Source: Acanthamoeba lenticulata
Taxonomy: Eukaryota; Discosea; Longamoebia; Acanthamoebidae
Length of the DNA: 38,415 bases
Reading direction: 5' to 3'
Assembly: GCA_002179805.1 (NCBI GenBank)
Contig: NAVB01000896.1
Coordinates: 1 to 38,415, forward strand
The first letter of the stretch is position 1. Each line of letters opens with the position of its first letter. The notes beneath the pieces were generated by a model that had not been told where the DNA came from, searched no databases, and worked only from the letters and a program-made list of their open reading frames with translations. A program made the translations under genes and the position numbers. Of the stretch, positions 20,966 to 36,938 are shown piece by piece.

Positions 20966-23888
20966 ATGGAAGACGAGGAGCAAAATGTGGTGGCAGAAAC
21001 CGTGACGACATCGGCACAAGCAGAGGAAGGTGAGTCACCGAACGGCAGCGCAAGTGGACAACACATGAGCACCAACTCGGCGCGATCGACACGGGAGGAG
21101 GAAGAAGAAAATGAGGAAGAGGAGGAGGAAGAAGAATCTGAATCGGTCTTGGTAGAAGAGAATCTAGAGCTTCAAGCGGTCGTTTCGCAACTTCAAGCCG
21201 AAGTCGAGGAACTCAAGGCTCAGCTCAAGGCTCACGAGAACCGCGAGTTGCGCATAAGACCCCTTGTAGCCGCGCTCTACGGTTCGTAAATCCCTCGGCC
21301 AATTTGTTAAAAATCTGCAGTTGTTAACAATCGATTGGAACACAGAGACATACTACCCGCCCCAGGCTGCAGCTCAGGGAGGCATCGAGTTAAGTGCACA
21401 GGATCTGAAGGCGATTAAGCGAGAGCGACGGCTCACCCAGTCGATCGCGTCTCCCACGCTCGCCTACTTTGCCACTTGTACGCATAAGCACAAAGCACAT
21501 CTGCCGCGGTTGTGTTGAGGTCGTTAACTCGCTTTCTTCGCGCCTGGCAGTTAATGACGTACCCGACTCCGACGCCGACCCCGAGACGAACAAGGACAAG
21601 TGGACGGAGCTCGAGGAACCGGTGGTGCTGCTCAACCTGAAAGGTGCGGCCACCACTTCATGAAGTTAGCGCTTGGAGCGCCAGACATTGACGACGACCC
21701 ACGTGTGAGCCTCTTCTCAGGCCCGTTCTACGTTGAGTTGGGGATGCGAAACGCGAGGTTCTTCAGCACCAAGGGCGAGTGGCGGACGGTGGTCGACACC
21801 TCCCGTTGGTATCGCTCGCACTTTAGAGGCCGAGGTACGCTCTCCACGCGGGCCAAGTTGTCGACCAGCATATGGGACGAAGAACTGACACGTGTAATCT
21901 CTTGCACGCGTACGCAGCGCACGAGAACTACACGGCGGCCGACTCTCCTCTCGGGCCGCTGGTGCTCTCCATGATCAAGGAGCGCACGGAGATCGAAGGC
22001 GAGGACTACCATTACCGCACGATCCTCCGCTCGAGAGATGTACATAACAAGACATCTTTCTCTCGTTGAGCGCACGCATGATTTAACGCGCGATGCATAC
22101 AGGGAGAGAGGAGGTCGCTCGTGCCGGCCTCGCCCATCGACACCAAGTTTGAGCAGCTCGATGGCGTCAAGCAGCACGCCGAGCTCGTGCTGGCCTACGT
22201 CAACGCGGCTCTGGGCGCGGTCAAGTTGAGCCGCAACAGCATGCGCCAGCTGAGCCAAGCCCTCCGCGTCTACGAGGAAAAGATCGTGCGTCGACTGCTC
22301 CCCCCAATCTGCTGCCCTTACGCCCGTGGTGCTCAAGGTCTACTATTCCATCCTGCAGGCGACCCACACGTTCAAGTTTGGCGTGCTGTACTGCCGCAAG
22401 GGCCAAACGACCGAGGAAGAGGCCTTGGCCAATCGTACGCGTCGCTCACACGCCTTCTTCCCTCCCCCCCCCGCGTGCGCCTGGTGACCACGTCAAGCAC
22501 GCCGCCGGCCTTGTTCAAGGGTCTGACCTTGGGGATGACGCGCAGAGCACGAGCGGGCGAGCGAGGACTACAAGGAGTTCCTCGACTTCTTGGGCGACAC
22601 CATCGAGCTCAAGGGATGGAAGGGTTTCGCCGGTGGCCTCGACACCAAGCGTACGCAGCATGCGTGTCCTGTTTTTTTTTTTAATTTTTTACTTTTTTTC
22701 GATTTAATTTCCATTACTGAGAATCATACCATCACGCGCGCAGACGGCAAGACGGGGACGTATGGCCTCTACACGGAGTGGCACTCTACCCAGATCATGT
22801 TCCACGTCGCGACCCTCCTCCCCAGCAATCTCGCGGACTCGCAGCAGGTGTGCACGTCTTTGCAGGCCCGATGCGCCATGGCCATGTTCATTGGGCGACT
22901 GTTGACACCTCGACACACAAACACACACCTCTCTATCACCCTATTTATCTATCAGATGGAGAGGAGACGGCGGATCATCGAGAGCAACAGCGTGCTCATC
23001 GTCTTCCAGGATGAGGACTGCGAGGCGCCCTTTGATCCCCCGGCCTCGCCCTCGCCCACGCAGGCCACCGGTACCCCTCCCCCCGCGCTTCATGGAAGCC
23101 TTTTCTTTTTTGTGCATGAGGAGCGCTCTGACGTTTGGGCTCATTCATTCGGGCAGAGGTGATCATCGTTGTGCGCATCGCGCGCAGGAAGAAGGACGGC
23201 CGTCCCTTCTATCGGTTCGTGCTCGAGAGAGGACACCTTACGTCATTCTTTGCCTCTGACCGCATCGTAACGGGTTTGTGTGAATTGTGGGTGACGTGCG
23301 CGGGTTCCAGGTTGGCCGTGTCGACGAAGAAGGGCCTGCCCACGTTCCTGCCGCAGATGCCCGAACCCGCGGTCGCGCCCTTTGGGCCGCTTGCCCGCGA
23401 TTTCCTTTTGGCCAAGGGTGCGTGGTCTTTGGTCCTCCATGCGCGGCCATTTTGTCGTGAATTTGATCCATCATGTGCATTGTGTTTATGTAGCCGTCAA
23501 CGGTGAGCTGGCGGCGCACAAGGGACCGGCGTTCGTGGAAAAGGCCAAGATGGCCCGGTCATCATTGCTGCAGGACCTGATCGACAAGTACCACGTCAGC
23601 TCCAAGAACACGCTCAACCTCTCTGGCGCCTACAACTTGAGCAACGGTGGAATCGGGCCCGCCAGCACAGCCGCGGGCGGCAACATGATCCTCGCGGGCG
23701 GCGGCGGTGGTGTGCTTGGCGGCTCGACCGGACACGGAGGCCGACAGACGCTCGATGATCAGCACCCAACGGCCCTGCTCGGCGCGGGCAGCGCCTCTGG
23801 GCCCGGCAGCCCAGGGCCCGTGAAGAAGAAGGGCAAGATCTCCAGCTTCACGTCCTCGTTCATCAAGCCCTCCAAGCACCAACCGTGA
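20966..23888 (+). CDS. RapGAP-domain GTPase-activating protein
   Basis: Thirteen exons (20966-21281, 21346-21477, 21551-21643, 21721-21834, 21918-22039, 22103-22285, 22359-22434, 22546-22650, 22744-22847, 22956-23070, 23157-23214, 23311-23417, 23494-23888) give 639 residues. An acidic N-terminus (poly-Glu) leads to a coiled coil (LELQAVVSQLQAEVEELKAQ). The middle matches Rap1GAP: SPLGPLVLSMIKER, FKFGVLYCRKGQTTEEEAL, LGDTIELKGWKGFAGGLD, GLYTEWHSTQIMFHVATLLP and SNSVLIVFQDED. Such proteins speed GTP hydrolysis by Rap-type small GTPases and so affect adhesion and cytoskeleton. The tail is Gly-rich and ends in a basic Lys/Ser segment. The Asn-thumb position looks shifted (see findings). For exon 7 I preferred the CTGCAG acceptor, because YEEKI joined to ATHTFKFGVLY matches the family spacing. 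Confidence 0.92.
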
Positions 23889-24069
23889 TGGCAATGCGGC
23901 CAGGTCGGTCTGGTTGGCCAAACCACGTTGTTGTACTTTTAGTTTTAAACTGCAATTGTTTTCGCGTTGCAGAAAGTCGATCAGTTCGCCCAGAGACAGA
24001 GGAGGACAGTGTCAGTGAGAGTAGCCGCTATCATGAAGCAGCAAGGGAGGAGGGGCGCAAAAGGAAGGA

Positions 24070-24149
24070 CAGTACTAACACCGCCTGGCGCAGCTTAACT
24101 TCGCTGTTCGGATGGGAAGCGGTGCTTTCTGCGCAGTATGGCCGTATCC
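24070..24149 (-). pseudogene. Truncated 5S rRNA gene (3' end missing)
   Basis: On the minus strand the sequence starts GGATACGGCCATACTGCGCA and runs through CCCATCCGAACAGCGAAGTT to GTTAGTACTG. It matches what I remember of Acanthamoeba castellanii 5S rRNA for about 80 of about 119 nt. After GTACTG the match stops and unrelated sequence follows (TCCTTCCTTTTGCG), so the 3' third is gone, including the strand that closes helix I and part of the internal control region. TTTT follows closely and could stop RNA polymerase III. It lies beside tRNA-Lys on the same strand. Confidence 0.8.
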
Positions 24150-24230
24150 AACAACAAACGTGCCCAGCTCAACCTTTTTGCTGCTTCTTTTCACGTGCAA
24201 TCATACGCAGAAAACAGACCAAAAGCGGTA

Positions 24231-24302
24231 GCCGACCGTGGGGCTCGAACCCACGACCACAAGATTAAGAGTCTTGCGCTCTACCGACTGAGCTAGGCCG
24301 GC
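24231..24302 (-). tRNA. tRNA-Lys (anticodon CTT)
   Basis: The 72-nt minus-strand sequence folds into a full cloverleaf. The acceptor stem GCCGGCC pairs with GGTCGGC (one G-T pair). The D arm is TAGCTCAGTCGGTAGAGC. The anticodon loop is CTCTTAA with anticodon CTT, and the T loop is GGGTTCGAGCCCC. A TTTT run downstream (plus-strand AAAA near 24220) suits RNA polymerase III termination. No intron. Confidence 0.95.
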
Positions 24303-24429
24303 TGGTGATTGGTGTGAGAGTAATGAGATCATCTGGTGTGTTATCGACAGGCAGTGAATATCACTAGTTCACACCAAACTCGTACCCGCCAGCCAAGCTC
24401 TTATCCGTTAGCTTTGATTTTGGGTTGTG

Positions 24430-26280
24430 ATGGAAGAACTACCAGGTGAAGTGCTGCTGCATGTGTTGTCGTTCTTGGAGCCTTCCGAGTTGCTGGCGAT
24501 TTCAACTGCCAGCCGTGTTTTCCACCACCTCGCCCAAGATCCGTTCCTTTGGCGCAACTACATCCGAAATAGATGGGGGCTCAGTGCCGCGGAGTCTGCC
24601 GCTGGTGAGCAGGGGATAGTGAGCAGCTACGCCTACTTCCGTTCGCGCTTTTGCTGGCTGGAGAGGGAGCTGCGGCCTGGGCACTATCCCGCCTGCACAG
24701 TCCTGGCGGGCCACACTGACCAAATCAACAGCTGTGCCCTGGAAAGGACCAACCGCGTCCTCCTCGCCACCACGTCCCGCGACCTCAGCGTGCGGGTGTG
24801 CCTTGCGAGCTCTTTCACCTGCTGCTCCCTTTGCCGCGCCACTGACCACCGGCGGTGCCACACCAGGTGTGGAATTGCGAAACTGGCGAGCAGCAGCATA
24901 AGCTGGAAGGACACACCGACTTTGTGTACCACGCATACTTCTTCGACAAGGACCAGGGCGAGGGCTTGAAGCTGGCCAGTTCCGGAGCAGACGGCACCCT
25001 GCGGGTTCGTTTGTGCCGCTCTTTAGCGTCCTTCTCTTTTTTGAAGCGCACGATCATGAACCCCCGTGCGACCGTCCCGCACAGGTGTGGGACGCGGCCA
25101 CTGGAGCAGCCGAAGCCCGCATTGTAGCGCACGAGCTCGAGATTCTGGTGATGAAAGCCGAACAGAACCACGCCATCACTGGCAGCGACGACTGCCTCGT
25201 ACCGTAGCCCCGCTCCACCTGCCCCCGCTCCGCCGTCCCTTCTTGACCCTTTGGGCAATGGCTTCAGGTCAAGCTGTGGAATCTGCAGACGCTCCAGTGT
25301 GTGCAGGTCTTTGAGGGACACCAAGAAGGGATCTCGTGCCTCCAGGTCGTAGCGCACGGGCAAGACATGAAGGTGGCCAGCAGCTCCTTTGACAAGACCA
25401 TACGCGTGTTTGATGCTCAGGTACGCCATCCCCGCTCCCTCCCTTCCCTTCCCTTCCCTTCCCTTCCGCAAACACAGACGCCCACTGAGAAGAGGCTCTT
25501 GAGTGCAGTCGCCGACATGCGTTGCAGCCTTTGATGCCCACACCATCGTAAATTCGTTTCACATGGACCAAAATCGGGTCATCGCCAGTGCGCGCGCCCA
25601 AGCAGAGGTGCGTTTGGCCACCACCAAGCGTGCATGATGGCGTCTTCTTTTTCTAATTGAACAACTTGTTTGGGAACATTGTAGCCCTGTTTGTCCGTGT
25701 GGGACTTGCGGGCTCCGCGTGGTGCTGGCCTGCACATCAAGCAGGGTGGGTTCGGTGAAACGCTCTCCATGGCTGTTGATGGGGATGTAGTCGTCTGTGG
25801 CCGGGCCTATTCTTTGCAGGTATGCACCTTCAATTGGGAAAAAGGAGCGTTGCATCTCAGTCATATCTGTTGTGCAGGTGTGGGACCTTCGCAAGGCAGG
25901 TGATAATAGCTGCTTGACACTATTGGACCCCAACTACAATAGTTCAAGTACGTTAGTTGTTTTGTCAAGTCTTATTGCGCTGATGATCTTTTTTTTGGCC
26001 ACATCAGGAGTGGTGTCATGTGTTCGTTTTGATGGTGTCAAGATTTTGGCTGGCTCCGACACGGGGGAGATCAACATCTATGATTCTGCTCAGGTATGTT
26101 TGCAAACAATGTCATAGACTGGTTTGTGTGACTAACCATAACATATAGATGGTTACAAGCACAACAACAACAAGCCGCCATCTAACAAGACATAGCAACA
26201 TGATCAGTGACATGGATTTAAATGCCAATACAGTAGCTTCCGCCAGTTGGGATGCCGTGGTGTGTGTTTGGAAGTTTTAA
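24430..26280 (+). CDS. F-box/WD40-repeat protein
   Basis: Nine exons (24430-24795, 24867-25004, 25085-25198, 25268-25420, 25509-25607, 25685-25819, 25878-25947, 26008-26093, 26149-26280) give 430 residues. An N-terminal F-box (about 3-45: LPGEVLLHVLSFLEPSELLA ... FLWRNYI) is followed by a WD40 propeller from about 90 to the C-terminus. Blade ends include VWNCETGE, VWDAATGA, VKLWNLQT, IRVFDAQ, LSVWDLRAP, VWDLRKAG, INIYDSAQ and a final VCVWKF. Such proteins are substrate receptors of SCF (Skp1-Cullin-F-box) ubiquitin ligases: the F-box binds Skp1 and the propeller binds substrate. Most introns fall between blades. Exon 5 needs the GAGTGCAG acceptor at 25508, since TTGCAG at about 25528 would break frame. 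Confidence 0.92.
25431..25467 (+). repeat. (CCCTT)n simple repeat in an intron
   Basis: Tandem CCCTT pentamers inside intron 4 of the F-box/WD40 gene, in its pyrimidine-rich part. Confidence 0.8.
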
Positions 26281-26395
26281 AAAATGTACTCAACAATAAT
26301 GTTGATAAGCAGTGGGCCCGCTGTGCGTTCTCGTTCCGACAGCGGAGTCAATCCGAACACGATTTTGCTGCAAACACAACGCTAAAAAAAGATAT

Positions 26396-26467
26396 GAGGA
26401 CGACGTGACTTGAACACGCAGCCTTCTGATCTGGAGTCAGACGCTCTACCAGTTGAGCTACGCCCCC
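26396..26467 (-). tRNA. tRNA-Trp (anticodon CCA)
   Basis: The 72-nt minus-strand sequence folds into a cloverleaf. The acceptor GGGGGCG pairs with CGTCCTC (two G-T pairs). The D arm is TAGCTCAACTGGTAGAGC. The anticodon stem-loop is TCTGA-CTCCAGA-TCAGA with anticodon CCA, and the T arm is GCGTG-TTCAAGT-CACGT. A TTTTTTT run follows at once downstream (plus-strand A run near 26385), a good RNA polymerase III terminator. No intron. Confidence 0.93.
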
Positions 26468-26527
26468 TGATGTTAAAAGTTGGTGAATAGACCCTTACTT
26501 TATTGGATATTATTAGCAACGGGCCGA

Positions 26528-27354
26528 CACTCTTCATGACCCCCGAGTTCCGGCGCAGCCTCTACCACTGGGACGCCGGCCAGCTCACTGCCGCCGAGCA
26601 GGCCGACTGTTGGCCTCTGCGACGACAATCGTTGGCACTGTTCTGGCTGCGAATCACTGGTTTGTCGTTCTTTGCCTCCAAAAGCCAGCGCGCGATTGAT
26701 GGCACTCTCACCGACTGTTGTTGATTCAACCCAGGTCGATGCCCGCAAAGGGCTCAAGATCACGGAGCTGCCCTATATTCTGTGGCTACACCTCGACCGC
26801 TTCCAGTACGACCGGCAGGCCGGCGCCACGGTCAAGCTCGACCACGTCGTTGAGTTCCCGCACATCATCGATCTTGGCGGCTATGTGGACGACGGGTCGA
26901 CATCGGGCTCGGGGGTGAGCCAACCGGCATGCCACACCTACGAGCTCTACTCGGTGCTGGTCCATCTCGGCTCGGCCGCGAGTGGCCACCACTTCAATTA
27001 CACCAAATCCTTTGAGAAGGAAAAATGGTTACAATCGTAACTCGTTCGTGCATGTGCGTGTGCGTGTGCGTGTGCGTGTCATCTTGCTCATCAACCTGGA
27101 CGGACGGCTTGATTCACCAGGTATGCGTTCAGCGACATGACCGTTACTGAGGTCATTGAGGACCAGGGCTCTTCGATGAACCTTGCCAACAGCTCTGCGA
27201 TGCGTAAGTATGGGGACAGCTCAGCCTTCATGCTGTGCTACAGGTACACAGACAGGCCTTTGCACACACACACACACCCGATCAGACCACTGCAAAACGC
27301 TAACAAAGGTCATGTGCGCCGCAGGCGAGTGGACAAGGACCGCAACATCAGCAC
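26528..27354 (+). pseudogene. USP47-like deubiquitinase remnant without catalytic Cys box
   Basis: Pieces of a ubiquitin-specific protease remain in order: TLFMTPEFRRSLYHW (26528 on); after a gap, VDARKGLKITELPYILWLHL (from about 26734); TYELYSVLVHLGS and the His-box SGHHFNYTKSFEKEKW; YAFSDMTVTEVIED (about 27121 on); and DSSAFMLCYR with a short RRVDKDRNIST tail. In USP47-type enzymes the first piece follows directly on the Cys box (GLXNXGXTCYLNSLLQ). Here that box is absent and tRNA-Trp lies 60 bases upstream. The QHDVQE region and the zinc-ribbon part are also missing between pieces one and two. No start codon or complete frame can be made. Read as a decayed duplicate; it may still be transcribed. 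Confidence 0.72.
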
Positions 27355-27449
27355 CGTACGGCCGGAAGAGGCTCAAAAACATCCAACCAGAAGGCCCCGG
27401 GCGTGTGTCCTGATGTGGATATGTATGTACATTCACAAACAAAGCTGTC

Positions 27450-33714
<6,265 letters not shown>

Positions 33715-33813
33715 GGCGGGGTGGAGTTAGAAAAAACCAGGAAATGCTTCAGTGGCCAACAAAAGGAAGAGGCGCCGACAGTTCTGCCGGCCCAGCCACT
33801 CGCCAGCAACAAA

Positions 33814-33868
33814 GAACCCGACATGTAGATTATAGAGATATTCCCCGACATGTAGAATCTTCGGGTTC
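33814..33868. repeat. Combined inverted/direct repeat upstream of the ABC gene
   Basis: GAACCCGA at 33814 and its inverse TCGGGTTC at 33861-33868 frame two direct copies of CCCGACATGTAGA (33817 and 33844). It lies 100-155 bases upstream of the transporter start codon and could be a regulatory site or the trace of a small inverted-repeat element. Confidence 0.45.
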
Positions 33869-34004
33869 TCGTGATCTGCCGAGGTTGATCCCCCTTGCTC
33901 CGAGCTCGCCCTTAACCGATGACGTTGTATGGACCATCACCACCAAATGTCCCCAGTGTGCGAAAGGAGGGCTATTTGCGCACAAGCAAAATGCGGACAG
34001 CAGC

Positions 34005-34234
34005 AACGGTAGTTGTTGCGCGAAGCGTCAACAACGAAGTTTATTGCGAGCGAGTGCATTTCTTTGAGCATTTCCCCTTCTTCTCTGTTGCAGGCCTGGA
34101 TGGAAGGCCTGTGACGTCAAGCTCCCCTTTTGGGGTTTCTCCTTTTAAGCAGTGGCCCTGGGGAAGGGTTGTCTGAGTGGGTTCAGTAGGAGCTCTTTAT
34201 TTTTTCTTCTTCTTATCTCTCAACCAACACATCT
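34005..34234 (+). repeat. A1 split direct repeat (left terminus)
   Basis: About 230 bases matching A2 (37881-38107) at above 90%. It runs from AACGGTAGTTGTTG to CAACCAACACATCT. Near its outer end, GTTGTTG and CAACAAC form an inverted repeat (34012-34036) that could be a recombinase-binding site. It presumably carries the element promoter. Confidence 0.92.
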
Positions 34235-34275
34235 GTGGGAAAAAAGAAGAAAAGGTTAGTGTATGACAGAGAGAG

Positions 34276-35094
34276 ATGCAAACAATTTGCAATTCTACAG
34301 AGGAAGAGCTGAGCAATCTTATAGTTGCTCAGCTTAAGGCAATCTGCGCTAAGGTTGGAGTTTGTGTAGGGAGGAACTGGAAGGCTACTGTGTGGGCACT
34401 CAAGGTGGTGGAAACCAAAGTAAGTTTATCTGGTGAGAGCAGCAAATCCAAGTCCAGTGACAGTGAAGATTGTGAACAGCCAGGCACTCAAGCAGACATG
34501 GGGGTACTACAGGAGCTCATGTCCCTAAAGTGTAAGGTTGAGGCCATCAGTGATGCTCCAGTGGAGATGAGTGGAAACATCAAGCAGCTCATGGAGCTGC
34601 ATGATGAGCTCATGTGGGAGCGCCAGGCCAAGAAGATATATCCTAATCATGATTTTGAGAAAGAACATGACCAGCACAATTATGACACATGTAAAGATGT
34701 CATGTGGCTGCTCAGCTACTTGGATGCTAGCCTGTTACCTGTTACCAAGGTGCTGAAGTGTGTTAAAAGGTGTGCAACCACTGTCATTGTTGTTCCAGCC
34801 CTCAGTGATGAGAAGTCCTTTCTTGAGCTCCAGTGGAAAGACGCAATCTCTGAGGCATGGCGCAAGCGCAAGGCTGAGGACAAAGGTAAGGGCCAGTTGT
34901 TTTTTCAGTTGAGCTGGCGCTGGACGTTGGCCAGTGCGCAGCACAAGCCTGCCTACCCAAAGTCCACAGCTTTGTCAAGCACTGCGCCCAACCAGTGTGG
35001 CAAAGACCTCTCTTCCATCATGTGCTTCAAGTGCTCAAAGCAAGGGCACTACACCAACAAGTGCCTTGTCCCAAAGTCCCTCTCCTCCACCTAG
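34276..35094 (+). CDS. Gag-like protein with CCHC zinc knuckle
   Basis: An open frame of 272 codons just after A1. The middle is helical and charged (KVEAISDAPVEMSGNIKQLM). The C-terminal end carries one zinc knuckle, CFKCSKQGHYTNKC (C-X2-C-X4-H-X4-C), the nucleic-acid-binding mark of Gag proteins, which package the element RNA. Its DNA is AT-richer and far poorer in CpG than all neighbouring genes, and codon use differs accordingly, so the present protein may carry many deamination-type changes. No protease motif was seen. The reverse-transcriptase frame overlaps its 3' end in another frame. Confidence 0.8.
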   Translation: MQTICNSTEEELSNLIVAQLKAICAKVGVCVGRNWKATVWALKVVETKVSLSGESSKSKSSDSEDCEQPGTQADMGVLQELMSLKCKVEAISDAPVEMSGNIKQLMELHDELMWERQAKKIYPNHDFEKEHDQHNYDTCKDVMWLLSYLDASLLPVTKVLKCVKRCATTVIVVPALSDEKSFLELQWKDAISEAWRKRKAEDKGKGQLFFQLSWRWTLASAQHKPAYPKSTALSSTAPNQCGKDLSSIMCFKCSKQGHYTNKCLVPKSLSST

Positions 35095-36938
35095 TAACAC
35101 TGGTGCTGCAGATTGTGAGTGAAGGACTGCAGTTAACACTGCTGGCCCAACCAGTGGAGGACAACCACCAGCTTCCCTTCATGTCTGCACAGCTCAATTG
35201 GCTGCTGCAAGAGCTTTGTTGTTTGATGACCACACAAGCTGTTGAGTGGATGGGTTGGGGATGCCTTTGGCCTGTGGGGATCACACTTATCAGTCCAGTC
35301 TTCTTGGTTCCAAAGCATGGCCCCAAGATGTGGTGGCTGGTGATCAACCAACACCACCTGAACCTCTGCCTTGCAGTGCTGCTCTGCAAGTTTGAATTGT
35401 TGGCCACTCTCATTTGGCTGGCTGGGTGAGGCTGGTGGGCCATCATGTTCAATCTGGCCCAGGGCTACCACCACATCTCTATTCACCCCAACTCACCACA
35501 TTGGTTTGGGTTCTGTGTGGGCCAGGACTGGTTCTGCTATTGTGTTCTCCCATTTGGCCTGTGCTGGAGCCCGTGGGTATTCACCAAGGTGGTACGGGCA
35601 ATGGTGCAGTCATGGCGGGCCCAAGGTGTCCTGGTCTTTGTCTATGTCGACGACTTTGCAGTGGTGGCCTCCTCACATGAGGAGCTCTGGTGGATACGTG
35701 ACACAATCATCAGCCCATCACTAGCCCAGCTGGGCTGGATCCAGGAGACGTCAAAGGGCCAGTGGGAGCCTTCACAGAAAGTGGAGGTCATGGGACTCCA
35801 TCTCGACTTGCTTCAAGGGCGCGTCTCTATTCTGGAGGCAAAGCTGGCGCGTGCGGAAGAAATCTGCCGCGTGCAGACCGGCAGCCGATCAACTCGATGG
35901 GACCTTGCCCGCATTGTGGGCTTCGTCACGTCCCTCAAGCGTGCTGCGCCGCAGGTACAGCTGTACCTGCGTGGAGCATATGCCCTCCTGGGTGGGCAGC
36001 ACGACCAATGGGACAAGGTTGTGGTGATCCCGCGCGCGGTGGCCCTCGACCTGAATTGGATTGCCGACAACCTGCGGCGGATCCACGGGGCTGCGATGTG
36101 GCGCCCCTCACGAGTGGCGGTGGTGCTGACGGACGCAGCCCAATCAGTGGGGTGGGGGGCATACCTGCTGGAGACAGGCGACGTGGCGCGTGGTGGCCAC
36201 TCGGCCAGCGAAAAGGAGGAGCTCATCCACCTGCTGGAGATGCGGGCCATCCTCCACGGCCTACGCTTATTTGCACACCTGCTCCACGGACGCCAGGTGG
36301 AGTGTCGCACGGACAACACCACGGCATTGGCTTGCCTCGTGAACGGCGGCAGCAGCTGCCCTGTGATGACGTTGATGGCGAAGCAGATCTACACTCTCCT
36401 CAACAGCATCGGCGCCACTCTCTACAAGGCTGTATGGGTCAAGGGCACTCTCAATGTCGAGGCCGATGCTGCTTCAAGATGGGTCGACCACGACGACTGG
36501 ACGATGCGCCCACATTGCCTCCATCGCATGTGGTTGGAGTTGGGGCCGTGGACGGTCGATCGGTTTGCCGACCACATCAATCACCAGGCGGAGCGTTTCA
36601 ACAGCCTCTTCTTGGTCCCAGGCACCGAAGCCCAGGACTCATTCTCAGTGACGTGGGAGGGCGAGGTCAATCTGCTGGTGCCACCCTTCTACCTAATCCT
36701 GAGGGTGCTGCAGCACCTGGTCGAGAGTCGGGCCATGGGACTCCTCGTCGTCCCGCGTTGGGAGGCGCAGCCCTGGTGGCCAGTCCTGCTCCGCCTCTCC
36801 ACCAAGGTGATCGTGCTGGGCAGTGGAGCGGAGACCACAGTGCCAGGTCCGTCTGGCGTATGCGAACCGGCTCGGGGGCGGTGGATCATGGAAGCGCGGG
36901 CGGTCGACGGCACCCGCTTCAAAGAGTGGAGGCAATAG
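34995..36938 (+). pseudogene. Reverse transcriptase-RNase H of the element, broken by TGA
   Basis: One frame interrupted by TGA at 35427-35429. Upstream are the RT fingers (ISPVFLVPKHGPKMWWLVIN). Downstream are motif A as FNLAQGYHHI, with Asn where the metal-binding Asp is expected; motif B-like CVLPFGLCWSPWVFTK; and motif C VFVYVDDFAVVA, intact. DIRS-type RNase H follows with its acidic residues present (VVLTDAAQ, LLEMRAIL, CRTDNTTALA, NVEADAASR). A C-terminal region common to DIRS/Ngaro polyproteins comes last (WTVDRFADHIN, LLVPPFYLIL, LLVVPRWEAQPWWPVL). An intact version would copy element RNA to DNA; this copy is probably dead because of the stop and the motif A change. No clear start codon was found. 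Confidence 0.85.

Noticed and set aside
23885..24268. Plus-strand open frame after the RapGAP gene
   Set aside because: It covers the antisense of the 5S fragment and part of the tRNA-Lys gene, so it is chance.
35762..36859. Long open frame upstream of the recombinase in the same frame
   Set aside because: It lies over the RT-RNase H region in another frame and shows no domain; only the part from about 36860 on has recombinase motifs. It is a GC-rich shadow frame.
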